Shown piece after piece: positions 38,216 through 48,392 of a stretch of 50,641 nt of DNA. The stretch lies in assembly GCA_937871985.1 (NCBI GenBank), contig CALMPB010000123.1, forward strand, positions 1 through 50,641, written 5' to 3'. The DNA is from an uncultured Burkholderiaceae bacterium (lineage in GTDB: Bacteria > Pseudomonadota > Gammaproteobacteria > Burkholderiales > Burkholderiaceae). The notes under the pieces were generated by a model, which was given only the letters and a program-made list of their open reading frames with translations, made no database searches and was not told the origin of the DNA. A program made the translations under genes and the position numbers. Within the stretch, counting starts at the first letter, position 1. Each line of letters begins with the position of its first letter.

Positions 38216-41003
38216 CGTATTCCCCTTTGTTTTTATTCATCGTCTTCTGCATGAAACCTTGGACGACCCGCTCCATGCGGGTGCTTCGTGAACCTTTGAC
38301 CAGGACGTTGGACGGGGCCAGGCCGCATAAATGCGCAATCAATTCGTCGATCGAATCGAAGGCGCAAGCCCCGTCTCCGAAAGCCTCGGCCGCGTATCGC
38401 GCGGCCGGGCCGAACGTCAGCAAAACCTCGATGCCGCGCTCTTTGGCATACGCCCCCACCTCGACATGCATGGTGGGCCCCTCGGCGCCTACCTCGGCCA
38501 TGTCGCCCAGCACGAGAACCCTGCCGCCAGTCATCCCGGCCAGCACATCGATGGCGGCGCGCACGGAATCAGGATTGGCGTTATAGGTGTCGTCGACCAA
38601 CTGCAGCCCGCCAGCCAGCAAATGCGGCTGCATCCGTCCCGCCACGGGATTGAATTGCTCCAGCCCTTGTCTGACCGCATCCAGAGGCGTCCCCGCGGCA
38701 ATTGCGCAGGCGGCCGCCGCCAGCGCATTGCGCAAGTTGTGCAGGCCAGGCGCCGACAGGGACAACAGGCATGAGCCCGCGGGGGTATGCAACTGGCAGC
38801 GGGTTCTTGCCGGCTCGGCCTGGATCTGGTCGGCATGCACGTCGAATGCCGCATCCAGCCCGAAGGTCAGCACGGCCCGCGCGCCCGCGAGCTCTCGCCA
38901 TAATCCGGCAAAGCTGTCGTCGCCGGGGAATACCGCCACACCGCTTTCAGGCAGTGCGGCCAGCACGGCGCCGTTTTCCCGGGCGACAGCTTCGACCGTA
39001 TGCATGAACTCCTGATGTTCGCGCTGGGCATTGTTGACCAGCGCGATGGTGGGCTGGGCCATTTTGCCCAGTTGCCCGATTTCGCCAGGGTGGTTCATGC
39101 CCAGCTCGAAAACCGCCGCGCGATGCGCATCGCGCAGCCGCAGCAAGGTCAATGGCACGCCAATATCGTTGTTGAAATTGCCCGCCGTCGACAACGCCCC
39201 CTGCTCGCCCTTCCACACCCTGAGGATGGAAGCGATCATTTCCTTGGTGGTGGTCTTGCCATTGCTGCCCGTGACGGCAATGGCGGGCAGGCTGAACCGC
39301 CGGCGCCACATCGTGCCCATCCGGCCAAGCGCTTCGCGGGTATCGCCCAACTCGAACTGCGCCAGCGCCAGGGCCGGATTGCGCCGTTCCACAATGGCGG
39401 CGCACGCGCCCGCCTGGCCGACCTGCGCCAGATAGTCGTGGCCATCGAACGCTTCGCCCTTCAGGGCAAGGAATATCTGCCCCGGCTGAATCGAACGGGA
39501 GTCCGTGGAAAGCGTCGGATTGCGCAGCCATGTCAGCGCAAGGCGCGACCACTCCCTGTCGTCGAAAGGTGTACGCGCGCCCCGCACTTCCTGATACGTT
39601 TCGTGGCCCTTGCCGGCCAGCAGCACGACATCTTCCGGCTTGGCGCTCCACACCGCCGACAGAATCGCCAAGGCCCGGTCGGGCTCGACAACCGGAGCCT
39701 GCGGCATGCCGGCAATGATCTCGCCCAATATGGCTTGCGGGTCTTCGTCGCGAGGATTGTCGCTGGTAAGAACGACCCGATGCGCCAGGCGCGCCGCAAT
39801 ACCTCCCATGATCGGCCGCTTGCCGCGGTCGCGGTTGCCTCCGCAGCCGAACACGCACGCCAGTTGCCCCCCGCGCGCCTGAGCCACTTCACGCAGCGCC
39901 AGCAAGGCTCGTTCCAGCGCATCGGGCGTGTGGGCGTAGTCCACCACCACCATGAGCAGGGCGACGGCAGCATCGCCGCAGGCCTCGGGCTCGACGATCT
40001 GCAGCCGACCTTCCACGGAACGCAAGGTGGCCAGCACGCGCGCAATCCGCGCCAACGGCCAACCCAGGTACTGCAGCACGCCGGCCACCAGCAGCAAATT
40101 GGAAACATTGTGCTGCCCGACCAGACGCGTCACGATCTGCGCCACGCCATCCCGGGTCTCGAGGTTGAAGATCAGGCCATACGTGCCGGTCTGGATGTCC
40201 CGCGCGTGGATATCCGCGGCGCCGCCTTGCTGCAGCGAATACGTGAGGGGCTCCAGCCCCGACGCGGCAGCCGCCAGCTCGACGCCGGCGGGGTCATCCA
40301 CATTGATGACGGCATGGCGCAATCCCGGCCAATCGAACAGCGAGAACTTGGCCCGCTTGTAGTCCGCCACCGTCTTGTGATAATCGAGATGGTCGCGCGT
40401 AAGATTCGTGAATCCGGCGATTTCGATGCGCACCTGATCCAGCCGGCCTTGATCCAGCCCTATCGACGACGCCTCGATCGCCGCGGCCTTGCCGCCGGCA
40501 TCGCGAATCGCCGCAAGGCTGCGGTGCATGGTCAGTACGTCGGGCGTGGTCAACGCGCCGCCCAGATTCGACCCATCGGGCAAGGTCACGCCAAGCGTGC
40601 CGACCGTGCCGCAGGGCACGTTTTCGGCGTTCAGCGCCGCCGCCACCCATTGCGCCGTCGTGGTCTTGCCATTGGTGCCGGTAATCGCCACCACGGACAA
40701 TGCCTCGGACGGACGGCCATACCATTCGTGCGCCAATGCGCCCAGCATGGCGTACAGCCCTTCGACTTCCAGCATGGGCGCCGCAACGCCCGTTCCGCCT
40801 TCCCAGCCGCGGCCCGGCTGCGCGACCACGGCGGCGGCGCCGTTTTCCAGGGCCTGGCCAATATACTGGCGCCCGTCGGTCATCGCGCCCGGGCAGGCAA
40901 AGAACACATCGCCTTTTTCTATCAGGCGCGAATCCAGGCAAAGCTGCGCGCCCGGTTCGACCCTGTCCCTCAACCACTGAATGATGTTTTCCATGCTGCT
41001 CAT
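38205..41003 (-). CDS. murEF: MurE-MurF fusion: UDP-MurNAc-tripeptide and -pentapeptide ligases in one chain
   Basis: A single 932-residue frame with two complete Mur ligases. The MurE half (1 to about 490) has ATP loop [10 protein letters not shown] (107-116) and the meso-diaminopimelate specificity motif DNPRDE (415-420), so it adds meso-DAP. The MurF half (about 495-932) begins [15 protein letters not shown], has ATP loop [10 protein letters not shown] (577-586) and the later [10 protein letters not shown], and adds D-Ala-D-Ala. There is no stop, frameshift or long linker between them. The same fusion is known in Bordetella and supports Alcaligenaceae. The start at 41003 overlaps ftsI as ATGA; an ATG at 40994 is possible. 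Confidence 0.95.
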   Translation of the reverse strand: MSSMENIIQWLRDRVEPGAQLCLDSRLIEKGDVFFACPGAMTDGRQYIGQALENGAAAVVAQPGRGWEGGTGVAAPMLEVEGLYAMLGALAHEWYGRPSEALSVVAITGTNGKTTTAQWVAAALNAENVPCGTVGTLGVTLPDGSNLGGALTTPDVLTMHRSLAAIRDAGGKAAAIEASSIGLDQGRLDQVRIEIAGFTNLTRDHLDYHKTVADYKRAKFSLFDWPGLRHAVINVDDPAGVELAAAASGLEPLTYSLQQGGAADIHARDIQTGTYGLIFNLETRDGVAQIVTRLVGQHNVSNLLLVAGVLQYLGWPLARIARVLATLRSVEGRLQIVEPEACGDAAVALLMVVVDYAHTPDALERALLALREVAQARGGQLACVFGCGGNRDRGKRPIMGGIAARLAHRVVLTSDNPRDEDPQAILGEIIAGMPQAPVVEPDRALAILSAVWSAKPEDVVLLAGKGHETYQEVRGARTPFDDREWSRLALTWLRNPTLSTDSRSIQPGQIFLALKGEAFDGHDYLAQVGQAGACAAIVERRNPALALAQFELGDTREALGRMGTMWRRRFSLPAIAVTGSNGKTTTKEMIASILRVWKGEQGALSTAGNFNNDIGVPLTLLRLRDAHRAAVFELGMNHPGEIGQLGKMAQPTIALVNNAQREHQEFMHTVEAVARENGAVLAALPESGVAVFPGDDSFAGLWRELAGARAVLTFGLDAAFDVHADQIQAEPARTRCQLHTPAGSCLLSLSAPGLHNLRNALAAAACAIAAGTPLDAVRQGLEQFNPVAGRMQPHLLAGGLQLVDDTYNANPDSVRAAIDVLAGMTGGRVLVLGDMAEVGAEGPTMHVEVGAYAKERGIEVLLTFGPAARYAAEAFGDGACAFDSIDELIAHLCGLAPSNVLVKGSRSTRMERVVQGFMQKTMNKNKGEYDAA

Positions 41004-42736
41004 CGGGCGGCCTCCTCTTTAGGGCCAACCGCCACCAAGGAATCGATCGGCGCATCGGGCTGCACGCCCATGCGGCGCAAGGTGCTGGACACGATCGTTG
41101 AGAATACCGGGGCCGCGATGCGGCCGCCGTAATAGCCGCCGGCCTGCGGCTCGTCGAGGGTCACGGCCACCACGATGCGCGGATTGGAAACCGGGGCGAA
41201 GCCGACGAATGAGCCGCGGTAGCGTGTCGTACTGTAGTGTCCGTTGACGATCTGGCGCGCGGTTCCGCTCTTGCCCGCCACGCGGTAGCCCTGAACCTGC
41301 GCCAGCTTGGCGCCGTCGGGACCGGCCGCCGCTTCGAGCATGGCGCGGATAAGGCCCGCCACGCGGGGCGAATAAACCTGCACGCTGGTGGGCTTGCCGT
41401 GGCGCTTGAGCAGAGTCAGGGAAACCATGTCGCCGTTGCGCGCAAACGCCGTGTAGGCATGGGCGATCTGCAGCAGCGAGACCGACAAGCCATAGCCATA
41501 GGCCATGGTCGCGCGCTCGATGGGGCGCCAGCGCTCCCAGGGACGCAGCCGGCCCGACGCCACACCCGGGAAGTTCGCTTGCGGCGCGCGCCCGAAACCC
41601 AGTTGGGTGAATTTGGTCCACATTTCCTGGGAGGTCAGCAATTCGGAAATCATGGTCATCCCGATATTGCTGGAGCGCCTCAGGATGCCGGCGACATTCA
41701 GGACGCCATTGCGGCTCACGTCCGAGATCGTGGAGCCCTGGTAGCGGTAATGGCCATTGCCCGTATTGAACATGGTCGAGGTCGTGATGCGGTTCAGATC
41801 CAGCGCCAATGCAGCCGTGAACGGCTTCATGATGGACCCCGGCTCGAAGGTGTCGGTGATGGCCCGGTTGCGCAGCGCGCTGCCCTTGCGGTCGTCGCGA
41901 TCGTTGGGATCGTAGGTGGGCAGGTTGACCAGGGCAAGGATTTCACCCGTCTGCACATCGACCACGATCGCCGCGCCCGATTTGGCCTGGTGCTCTTCGA
42001 GCGCTTTTTTCAGCGCCGAATACGCGTCGAACTGCATGCCGGCATCGATGGAAAGGCTGAGATCCTGGCCATCGACCGGCGGCACGACCGCCTTGACGTC
42101 TTCGACGATGCGCCCAAGCCTGTCCTTGATGACCCGCCTGCTGCCGGGCTGGCCCGAAAGCTCCGAGTCGTAAGCCAGCTCCATCCCTTCGATGCCGTGA
42201 TCCTCGATATTCGTGAAGCCCACGATATGAGCCGTCACCTCGCCTTCGGGATAGGAGCGCCGCATTTCCGCCTGCTGATGAATGCCGGGGACCTTCAGCT
42301 TTTTGATTTGCTCGGCCAGATCCAGCGGCACCTGGCGTTTCAGGTACACGAAGTTCTTGTCCTCGTTGGACAAGCGCCTTTGCATCTCGCTGACAGGCAT
42401 GTCCAGCAGCTTGGCCAACGTTTCAAGGTCTTTGGAACTGGCGTCTTTCGTGTCTTCGGGAATCGCCCAGATCGCGCGCGCCGGCACGCTGGAGGCAAGC
42501 ACCACCGATCCGCTGCGGTCGAATATCTTGCCCCGCGTGGCGGGCAGCACCAGGGTGCGCTCATAGCGGCGCTCGCCCTGCTGCTGCAGGAAATCCTTGG
42601 ACATCCCCTGCAAATACATGGTTTTGGCGATCAACGCGACAAAGCCCAGCATGAGCAAAATAAGCACCAGGCGCGAACGCCACAAAGGCATCCGGACATT
42701 GAGGACGGGGCTGTTGTAAAAGCGGCCGCGCTTCAT
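41000..42736 (-). CDS. ftsI: Septal peptidoglycan transpeptidase FtsI (PBP3)
   Basis: Divisome transpeptidase, 578 residues: N-terminal membrane helix about 22-40, PBP dimerisation domain, then the penicillin-binding domain with S301-x-x-K304 (PGSIMKPF), SSN (355-357) and KSG (489-491, GKSGTA). All catalytic residues are intact. It cross-links glycan made by FtsW. ATGA overlaps join it to ftsL and murEF. Confidence 0.98.
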   Translation of the reverse strand: MKRGRFYNSPVLNVRMPLWRSRLVLILLMLGFVALIAKTMYLQGMSKDFLQQQGERRYERTLVLPATRGKIFDRSGSVVLASSVPARAIWAIPEDTKDASSKDLETLAKLLDMPVSEMQRRLSNEDKNFVYLKRQVPLDLAEQIKKLKVPGIHQQAEMRRSYPEGEVTAHIVGFTNIEDHGIEGMELAYDSELSGQPGSRRVIKDRLGRIVEDVKAVVPPVDGQDLSLSIDAGMQFDAYSALKKALEEHQAKSGAAIVVDVQTGEILALVNLPTYDPNDRDDRKGSALRNRAITDTFEPGSIMKPFTAALALDLNRITTSTMFNTGNGHYRYQGSTISDVSRNGVLNVAGILRRSSNIGMTMISELLTSQEMWTKFTQLGFGRAPQANFPGVASGRLRPWERWRPIERATMAYGYGLSVSLLQIAHAYTAFARNGDMVSLTLLKRHGKPTSVQVYSPRVAGLIRAMLEAAAGPDGAKLAQVQGYRVAGKSGTARQIVNGHYSTTRYRGSFVGFAPVSNPRIVVAVTLDEPQAGGYYGGRIAAPVFSTIVSSTLRRMGVQPDAPIDSLVAVGPKEEAAR

Positions 42737-43038
42737 GGCCGCCCTCCGGTCGAGGAGCCGACGGTCTCGGCAGGCTGCGCACCCTTTATGTAGATCGTAC
42801 GGTCGGGCGAAACCTGCACCATCTTCAGCTCATCGCGGGCCATCTCGTCGATGCGGGCATTGCGGGCCTGTTCCGCGCGCTCCAGTTGCAGTCGGCGCCA
42901 ATCGATATCGAGCTCGCGCGCCTTGGCGTCCATGCGTTCAGCAACGACGAACAATTGCCGCGACTGGAACCGCGCCGTAACCAGCGATATGGAGGACACC
43001 ATGAGCAAGGCGGCAAACACGAGGCAAAGGCGGCCCAT
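42733..43038 (-). CDS. ftsL: Cell division protein FtsL
   Basis: A 101-residue bitopic protein: membrane helix about 4-22 (LCLVFAALLMVSSISLVTA), then a leucine-zipper-like coiled coil (about 30-75) that pairs with FtsB and activates FtsWI. The start ATG shares a base with the rsmH stop (TGATG), and its stop overlaps ftsI. Confidence 0.93.
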   Translation of the reverse strand: MGRLCLVFAALLMVSSISLVTARFQSRQLFVVAERMDAKARELDIDWRRLQLERAEQARNARIDEMARDELKMVQVSPDRTIYIKGAQPAETVGSSTGGRP

Positions 43039-44105
43039 CAGTTCCTCCTGTGCGCGTGTTCGGAGAGCCTGGAAACCAGGCCGGCCGTCTTGATAAAAGA
43101 AGCGCCCTGATCGGGCGGCAAGGGAACCGAGGTGCGCTCGGCGGCTCGCAGCACCGCGGAGCGCGCCCGCACATTGCCTGCGATTTCATCGCCGCCCGGC
43201 AGCACGCGCCCCAAGGAAACAAGCACCGGCTGGGGCATGTCTTTTTCCCGGATGGGCAAGCGCGCCTGCGCCTCTCCGGGCCGGGACGCCGCGGCAATGC
43301 ACTGCTTGACCATGCGATCTTCCAGCGAATGGAAGCTAATCACGGCCAGCCGCCCCCCGGGGGCCAGAACCCTTAGAACTGACGCGAGGGCGCCCGCGAG
43401 TTCCTCGAGTTCTTCATTGAGGTAAATCCGTAGAGCCTGAAAGGTGCGAGTGGCCGGATGTTGACCCTTTTCGCGCGTACGGACGACACTGGCGACGAGC
43501 TCGGCGAGGTCGAGCGTTGTGCGCATCGGCCTGGATTCGCGGCGAGCAACAACCGCCTTTGCAATCTGGAAAGCAAACCGTTCTTCGCCATATTTTGCTA
43601 TGACCTCCTTGATTTCTTCGAGGCCGGCCTGGGCCAGCCACTCCGCGGCGGTCAGGCCGCGACTCGTATCCATGCGCATGTCGAGGGGACCTTCGCGCAT
43701 AAAAGAAAAGCCTCGATCCGCATCGTCGATCTGAGGCGAAGACACGCCCAGGTCCAGCATGACGCCGTCGACCTGGCCCAGGCCCAGCGCGGCCAGCTCG
43801 CGTTCCATGGAGGCAAAGCCGCCATGAACCACCGATACCCGGCCATCCTGGCCCGCCAGTTCCTGCGCCACCGCAATGGCCTGGGGATCTTTATCGAAAA
43901 CGACAAGCCTGGCGTCGTCCGCCAGCTTGTCCAACAGATAGCGGCTGTGCCCGCCGCGGCCGAAGGTGCCGTCCACGAAGATGCCGTGCCGGCGTACCGC
44001 CGCCCGCTCGTTGCTTTGGGATCGTTTGGACTTGCGCCCGAACTCTTCGTCAATCAGGGCGCTGACCGTAGGCTCAAGCAGCACGGATCGGTGAACTCGC
44101 TCCAT
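43038..44105 (-). CDS. rsmH: 16S rRNA (cytosine1402-N4)-methyltransferase RsmH (MraW)
   Basis: Methylates N4 of C1402 in the ribosomal P-site region, using SAM; 355 residues. It has [13 protein letters not shown], the SAM motif [33 protein letters not shown] and [10 protein letters not shown] near the C-terminus. A basic stretch [19 protein letters not shown] (about 23-41) is an insertion compared with the E. coli protein. It lies 9 bp after mraZ and overlaps ftsL by one base. Confidence 0.97.
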   Translation of the reverse strand: MERVHRSVLLEPTVSALIDEEFGRKSKRSQSNERAAVRRHGIFVDGTFGRGGHSRYLLDKLADDARLVVFDKDPQAIAVAQELAGQDGRVSVVHGGFASMERELAALGLGQVDGVMLDLGVSSPQIDDADRGFSFMREGPLDMRMDTSRGLTAAEWLAQAGLEEIKEVIAKYGEERFAFQIAKAVVARRESRPMRTTLDLAELVASVVRTREKGQHPATRTFQALRIYLNEELEELAGALASVLRVLAPGGRLAVISFHSLEDRMVKQCIAAASRPGEAQARLPIREKDMPQPVLVSLGRVLPGGDEIAGNVRARSAVLRAAERTSVPLPPDQGASFIKTAGLVSRLSEHAHRRN

Positions 44106-44114
44106 GGACGCCCC

Positions 44115-44543
44115 TTAAAAAGAAAAATTCTCGAGGGCGTCGGACATGCCGTTGGCCAGGTCTTCGGCCTCTCGGCGAGCCCACTCGGCGGCATCCCACA
44201 ATTCGAAGTGGCTTCCCATGCCCAGCAACATGGCGTCGCGCGTCAGTCCCACGGCATTGCGCAGTTCGGGAGCGACCAGGATGCGGCCTGAGCCGTCCAT
44301 TTCGACATCTTGCGCATTGCCCAGCAGCAAGCGCTGGAACGGACGGGCCTTCATGGGCAGAGCGGCGATTTGAGCGCGGCGCTGCTCCCATACCGTGCGA
44401 GGGTATACAAGCAGGCAGCCGTCAGGGTGGCGAGTCAGCGTCAAACGCCCCTCGACCTGGGAAAGCAGCGCGTCACGATGCCGGGTGGGTATCGAGACCC
44501 TCCCCTTCGCATCCAACGTGAGTGCACTGCAACCCTGAAACAC
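44115..44543 (-). CDS. mraZ: Transcriptional regulator MraZ
   Basis: DNA-binding autorepressor of the dcw cluster, 142 residues with two SpoVT/AbrB-like halves ([19 protein letters not shown] and [17 protein letters not shown]). I choose the GTG at 44543 ([15 protein letters not shown]), since this is the family N-terminus and GGAG lies upstream. The GTG at 44558 would turn that SD into codons. Its own binding boxes lie at 44553-44587. Confidence 0.95.
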   Translation of the reverse strand: MFQGCSALTLDAKGRVSIPTRHRDALLSQVEGRLTLTRHPDGCLLVYPRTVWEQRRAQIAALPMKARPFQRLLLGNAQDVEMDGSGRILVAPELRNAVGLTRDAMLLGMGSHFELWDAAEWARREAEDLANGMSDALENFSF

Positions 44544-44552
44544 GCCTTTTAA

Positions 44553-44615
44553 CTCCACTTTTTTACACTAAATCCTACTTTTTCCCACTCTACGGGATCG
44601 AAGACGGCAGGTCAA
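44553..44615 (-). promoter_or_regulatory. mra promoter and MraZ boxes
   Basis: On the minus strand, TTGACC (44615-44610), 17 bp, then TAGAGT (44592-44587) form a sigma-70 promoter. Downstream, units spaced 10 bp read TGGGA, TAGGA, TGTAA and TGGAG (44587-44553). This is close to the TGGGN-N5 repeats that MraZ binds; the first, second and fourth are the best matches. Confidence 0.75.
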
Positions 44616-45159
44616 GCGCTAACTTGTATTTTTTTCAATCACAACAAGCACTTAGAGCTGTTTTTGCGAACAGGGGATAAAAAAATCCATAGTGAAATCA
44701 AGAAATTGCAGTTCTATCTACAAGTGCTTTATCAGCAATGCAAGAGGAAGTAAGCAATCGCAGTTGCCTGTATGCCATGTTTTCGGCCTGATGGGATCGT
44801 CGACGAGCACGGATTGCCGCCCGCCTCAGGGTAAGCACCGATACACAATCACGCTCGCCAGAAATAAATTTGTATTTGCAATTATTTATTGTGAGCTTGA
44901 AAAGAAAAATCCAGCGCATGACCCATTTCGTCATGCCTTACCAGCAGGTAATTTTATCCCCGTTTTCAGCCGATATAGGCCGCCAGGTCACAATATCTTC
45001 ATAGCCCGGAAAGCCGTACTTTTATTTGCATAAACAATAATCCTTGCGCACTGCGACCTACCCCGTCACGCCGTGCCAAAGGAACCCCGCAGGACTGGCA
45101 CACGGGACGGCTCCTCGTCCAAAGCCCAGGCAGTCAACATAACTATCGGAGGCAATAAC
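44616..45159. other. 544-bp gene-poor interval between mraZ and the GST gene
   Basis: No convincing gene is seen. Base composition is clearly richer in A+T than the flanks. A 113-codon plus-strand frame (44692-45033) has no SD, no recognisable domain and unusual cysteine/asparagine content, so I do not call it. Near the right end, CCGTCACG...GTGCC (45064-45078) and GGCACACGGGACGG (45097-45110) form an imperfect inverted repeat ahead of the GST gene that could be regulatory. Confidence 0.5.
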
Positions 45160-45930
45160 ATGGTTGAGCTTTATCATTTCTGGAGTTCGGTGTGTTCGGT
45201 TCGGGTGCGCATGGCCCTGGAGGAAAAAAAAGTTTCCTGGACCAGCCGCTACATCGACCTTTTCAAATTCGATCAATTACGTCCCGAGTACCTGAAGATC
45301 AGCCCCGAGGGGGTGGTTCCCGTACTCGTTCACAATGGACACGCCATACACGAATCGGAAATCATCAACGAATACATCGATGCCGCGTTTCCAGGGACAA
45401 GGCTGGTGCCGCAAGACCCGCTGCAGGCCGCCCGCATGAGGGAGTTCGTCAAGACCTGCAACGACGGTTTCGACGCCATCGTCAAGCTGACCATGGTCAA
45501 GTACATCCTGCCGAAATTGCGCAAGCGCTGGGGTGACGAGGTGTTGCGCGAACAAGCGGCGCGGCGGCCGTCGAAGTATCTCAGGGACATGCACTCGCGC
45601 GCTGTCCGTGGCGAAATCAGCGAAGCGGAACTCCAGGAATCCCGCGCCGATATCGAACACCTGCTCGACCAGCTCGAAGCCACGCTGGATCCCGGCCCCT
45701 GGATCGTCGACCAGTTTTCCCTGGCGGATATTTCGCTGGCGCCCTTCATGTTTCGCCTGGCCGCGCTGGGCCAGGACCAGTTCTGGTCGGCAAGCAAACG
45801 GCCCCGGGTCAATGCCTGGTACGCCGCCATTTCGACCCGCCCTTCGTTCAACGTGGCGGTCTCGTGGCCGGACGAAAGCGGCGGCGGCTATGAAGAAGTG
45901 GGGTTGACGACGCAAAGCCTCAAGGCGTGA
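45160..45930 (+). CDS. Glutathione S-transferase family protein
   Basis: A 256-residue GST-fold protein. The N-terminal thioredoxin-like domain (1-80: VELYHFWSSVCSVRVRMALE, with cis-proline block SPEGVVPVLVHNG and ESEIINEYID) is followed by an all-helical C-terminal domain (about 95-240, LDPGPWIVDQFSLADISLAP). The S/C-rich start SSVCSV is where GST catalytic residues sit. It could act as a glutathione transferase, a beta-etherase-like enzyme, or an SspA-like regulator; the sequence does not decide. The ATG at 45160 has GGAGG about 7 bases upstream. The next gene, rnpB, ends just 6 bp after its stop on the opposite strand. Confidence 0.85.
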   Translation: MVELYHFWSSVCSVRVRMALEEKKVSWTSRYIDLFKFDQLRPEYLKISPEGVVPVLVHNGHAIHESEIINEYIDAAFPGTRLVPQDPLQAARMREFVKTCNDGFDAIVKLTMVKYILPKLRKRWGDEVLREQAARRPSKYLRDMHSRAVRGEISEAELQESRADIEHLLDQLEATLDPGPWIVDQFSLADISLAPFMFRLAALGQDQFWSASKRPRVNAWYAAISTRPSFNVAVSWPDESGGGYEEVGLTTQSLKA

Positions 45931-45936
45931 GTAAAA

Positions 45937-46349
45937 GCAGGACAGATCTATAGGCCGGATTCTGTACACCAAGCGAACTTGGCGGGCAATCATTCCTCTG
46001 GGTGCGGCATTGCTGCCGCACTCTAGCCATCTACCCGCATGCTCGGGCGAGCAGCCCTTTTGGCCCGAGGGCCAGGCGCATGCCTATTTGATGTTGCTCC
46101 GGATAGAGGTTACCGCGTTTCACCCTGCCGCGCCGCAGTCTGTTTCCAGGCTGCGCAGCACGGAGATGGCCGTGCCAGTGCATGCCAGGCATGCCCGCGC
46201 CGCAGACTCGTCTCTGTGGCCCTGTTCCTCGGCCCGCCGCACGCCCGTAGGCGTATCGGTGGCCGGACGGCCGTTAGCCGTTATCCCGCTCTGTGGAGTC
46301 CGGACCTTCCTCGATGCCTGAACACCGCGATTGCCCGATCTGCCCCGCA
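45937..46349 (-). ncRNA. rnpB: RNase P RNA (type A)
   Basis: Catalytic RNA that removes 5' leaders from pre-tRNAs. Reading leftward it has the conserved GAGGAAGGTCCGGACTCCAC near the 5' end, GGGATAACGGCTAACGG, and near the 3' end GTACAGAATCCGGCCTAT. The ends are set by helix P1: GCGGGGCAGATC (46348-46337) pairs with GATCTGTCCTGC (45948-45937) with two G-U pairs. Total about 413 nt. Boundaries may shift by a few bases. Confidence 0.93.
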
Positions 46350-46441
46350 GGCGCCATTGTATAGGACTTGGAGCGACGCGGGCGCAAAGCCCGGCAACCT
46401 GCGACAATAGAAGCTTCCCCAATCTTTTGCTTCAAACGTGT

Positions 46442-48244
46442 ATGGCCGCCCTGATTTCGCTGACCAACCTTCAACTCGCCTACGGGCATCATCCCTTGCT
46501 GGATCACGCCGATCTTGCCGTACAGCCGGGCGAACGCATCGGTCTTATCGGGCGCAATGGTGCCGGCAAATCTTCCCTGCTCAAGATCCTGGACGAGCGC
46601 GTCGTTCCCGACGACGGCGAAATCATGCGCCTTGGCGGCCTGAAGATCGCCACGGTCGAACAAGAACCCGACCTGGACGAATCGCTGACCGTCTTCGAGG
46701 CATTGTGCGGCGACATCAACGAAAGCGAAGACTGGGCCAGGCCGGGCCGCGTCCAGGCCCTCATCGACGAGCTGGGGCTGGCGGCCGACGCGCCCATCGC
46801 CGGCTTGTCCGGCGGCACCCGCAAGCGCGTGGCGCTGGCCCACGCCTTCGCCGACGAGCCCGACCTGCTTTTGCTGGACGAACCCACCAACCATCTGGAC
46901 TTCATCGGCATAGGCTGGCTGGAACAGCGCCTGCTGAACGCCCGATGCAGCATCATTCTTATTACGCACGACCGGCGCTTTCTCGACAATGTCGCCACAC
47001 GCATCGTCGAACTGGATCGCGGCCAGCTTTTCAGCTTTCCCGGCAACTTCAGCGCCTGGCAGCAGCGCAAGGCCGAATGGCTCGAAGCCGAAAAACAGCA
47101 GAACGCCAAATTCGACAAGGTGCTGGCCCAGGAAGAAGTCTGGATACGCAAAGGCGTCGAAGCCCGCCGCACCCGCAACGAGGGGCGCGTGCGCAGGCTG
47201 GAGCAATTGCGCAATGAACGCAAGGCGCGCCGCGAACGCGTCGGCAACGTCAACCTGGCCATCGCCGAAGGCCAGCGCTCCGGCAAGCTGGTGGCCGAAC
47301 TCAAGCACGTCAGCTTCGCCTTCGGCGAGCGCGTCCTGGTGCGCGATCTGTCCACCACCATCCTGCGCAAGGATCGCATAGGCCTCATCGGCCCCAACGG
47401 GGTCGGCAAGACTACGCTCATCCGCATCCTGCTGGGCAAGCTGCAGCCCGACTCGGGCGAAGTCAAGCTGGGCACCAACCTCACCATCGGCTACTTCGAT
47501 CAAATGCGTTCCCAACTGGACGAAACGGCCACCGTGGCCGACACCATCAGTCCGGGCAGCGAATGGGTGGAAATCGGCGACCAGCGCAAGCACATCATGA
47601 GCTATCTGGAGGACTTCCTGTTCTCGCCGGCGCGCGCCAAATCGCCGGTCAGCAGCCTTTCTGGCGGGGAACGAGCCCGCCTGGTGCTGGCCCGCCTGTT
47701 CGCCAGGCCGACCAATGTGCTGGTCATGGACGAACCCACCAACGACCTGGATATCGAAACCCTGGAACTGCTCGAAGAACTGCTGCAGGACTATGCTGGC
47801 ACGGTGCTCATCGTCAGCCACGACCGGGAGTTCCTCAACAACGTCATCACGCAGACGCTGGCCGCCGAAGGAAACGGCGTTTGGCGGGAATACGTGGGCG
47901 GCTACGACGAATGGCTGGCGCAGCGGCCCGAGCCGGCCAGCGCCGCCGCGACGCCCGAGATCAAAAAAGAAAAACCCGAAGCCCCGGCGCAAGCCCGGGC
48001 GCGGCCCGCAAAAGCATCGCGCATCGCATCGTGGGAACAGCGCGAGCTGGACGAAATGCCCGAGGCCATCGCCGGCATCGAGGCGCGCCAGCAAGAGCTT
48101 ACCGCCGCCCTGGCCGATGGCAATCTATACCGGGACGCGCCCAGTGAAGTCGAGCGCATCAATCGCGAGCTGGCCGAACTGGAAGAAAAAATGTCCGGCC
48201 TGTTCGAACGCTGGGAAGCCCTGGAAGCCAAGCAAAAGGGCTGA
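46442..48244 (+). CDS. uup: ABC-F ATP-binding protein (Uup type)
   Basis: A 600-residue soluble protein with two ATP-binding cassettes and no membrane segment. Cassette 1 has GRNGAGKSS, LSGGTRKRVALA and LLLLDEPTNHLD. A charged helical linker (about 215-280, rich in K/R/E) follows. Cassette 2 has GPNGVGKTT, LSGGERARLVLA and LVMDEPTNDLD. The C-terminal coiled coil (about 515-600) after a proline/alanine linker is characteristic of Uup, which acts in ribosome function and in suppressing transposon excision. The ATG is at 46442, 92 bp from the 5' end of rnpB; the transcripts diverge. Confidence 0.9.
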   Translation: MAALISLTNLQLAYGHHPLLDHADLAVQPGERIGLIGRNGAGKSSLLKILDERVVPDDGEIMRLGGLKIATVEQEPDLDESLTVFEALCGDINESEDWARPGRVQALIDELGLAADAPIAGLSGGTRKRVALAHAFADEPDLLLLDEPTNHLDFIGIGWLEQRLLNARCSIILITHDRRFLDNVATRIVELDRGQLFSFPGNFSAWQQRKAEWLEAEKQQNAKFDKVLAQEEVWIRKGVEARRTRNEGRVRRLEQLRNERKARRERVGNVNLAIAEGQRSGKLVAELKHVSFAFGERVLVRDLSTTILRKDRIGLIGPNGVGKTTLIRILLGKLQPDSGEVKLGTNLTIGYFDQMRSQLDETATVADTISPGSEWVEIGDQRKHIMSYLEDFLFSPARAKSPVSSLSGGERARLVLARLFARPTNVLVMDEPTNDLDIETLELLEELLQDYAGTVLIVSHDREFLNNVITQTLAAEGNGVWREYVGGYDEWLAQRPEPASAAATPEIKKEKPEAPAQARARPAKASRIASWEQRELDEMPEAIAGIEARQQELTAALADGNLYRDAPSEVERINRELAELEEKMSGLFERWEALEAKQKG

Positions 48245-48323
48245 TACCGCCCCGCCCGGAATACCCACCGGCTATTGAAATGTCGCCGACGTTTTCGGAA
48301 TACCGCCAGTATTTCAATTTGCG

Positions 48324-48360
48324 GCCAGCAGGTTCGTTGAACCAGCTGGCACAGATTTTC
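48324..48360 (+). terminator. Terminator downstream of uup
   Basis: GCCAGC-A-GGTTC (48324-48335) pairs with GAACC-A-GCTGGC (48339-48350) around a GTT loop, with one A-A mismatch, and is followed by ACAGATTTTC. The gap 48245-48392 holds no gene. Confidence 0.7.
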
Positions 48361-48392
48361 GGGCCGGCTGCATGTGCTTGACGGGCGGCACG

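Noticed and set aside
39000..41132. 710-codon plus-strand frame opposite murEF
   Set aside because: Mirrors the codon bias of murEF; no family features.
44692..45033. 113-codon plus-strand frame in the mraZ-GST gap
   Set aside because: No SD, no domain, odd residue content; the region reads as regulatory or noncoding.
46274..48094. 606-codon minus-strand frame across rnpB and uup
   Set aside because: It crosses the RNase P RNA gene and lies antisense to a clear ABC-F gene.
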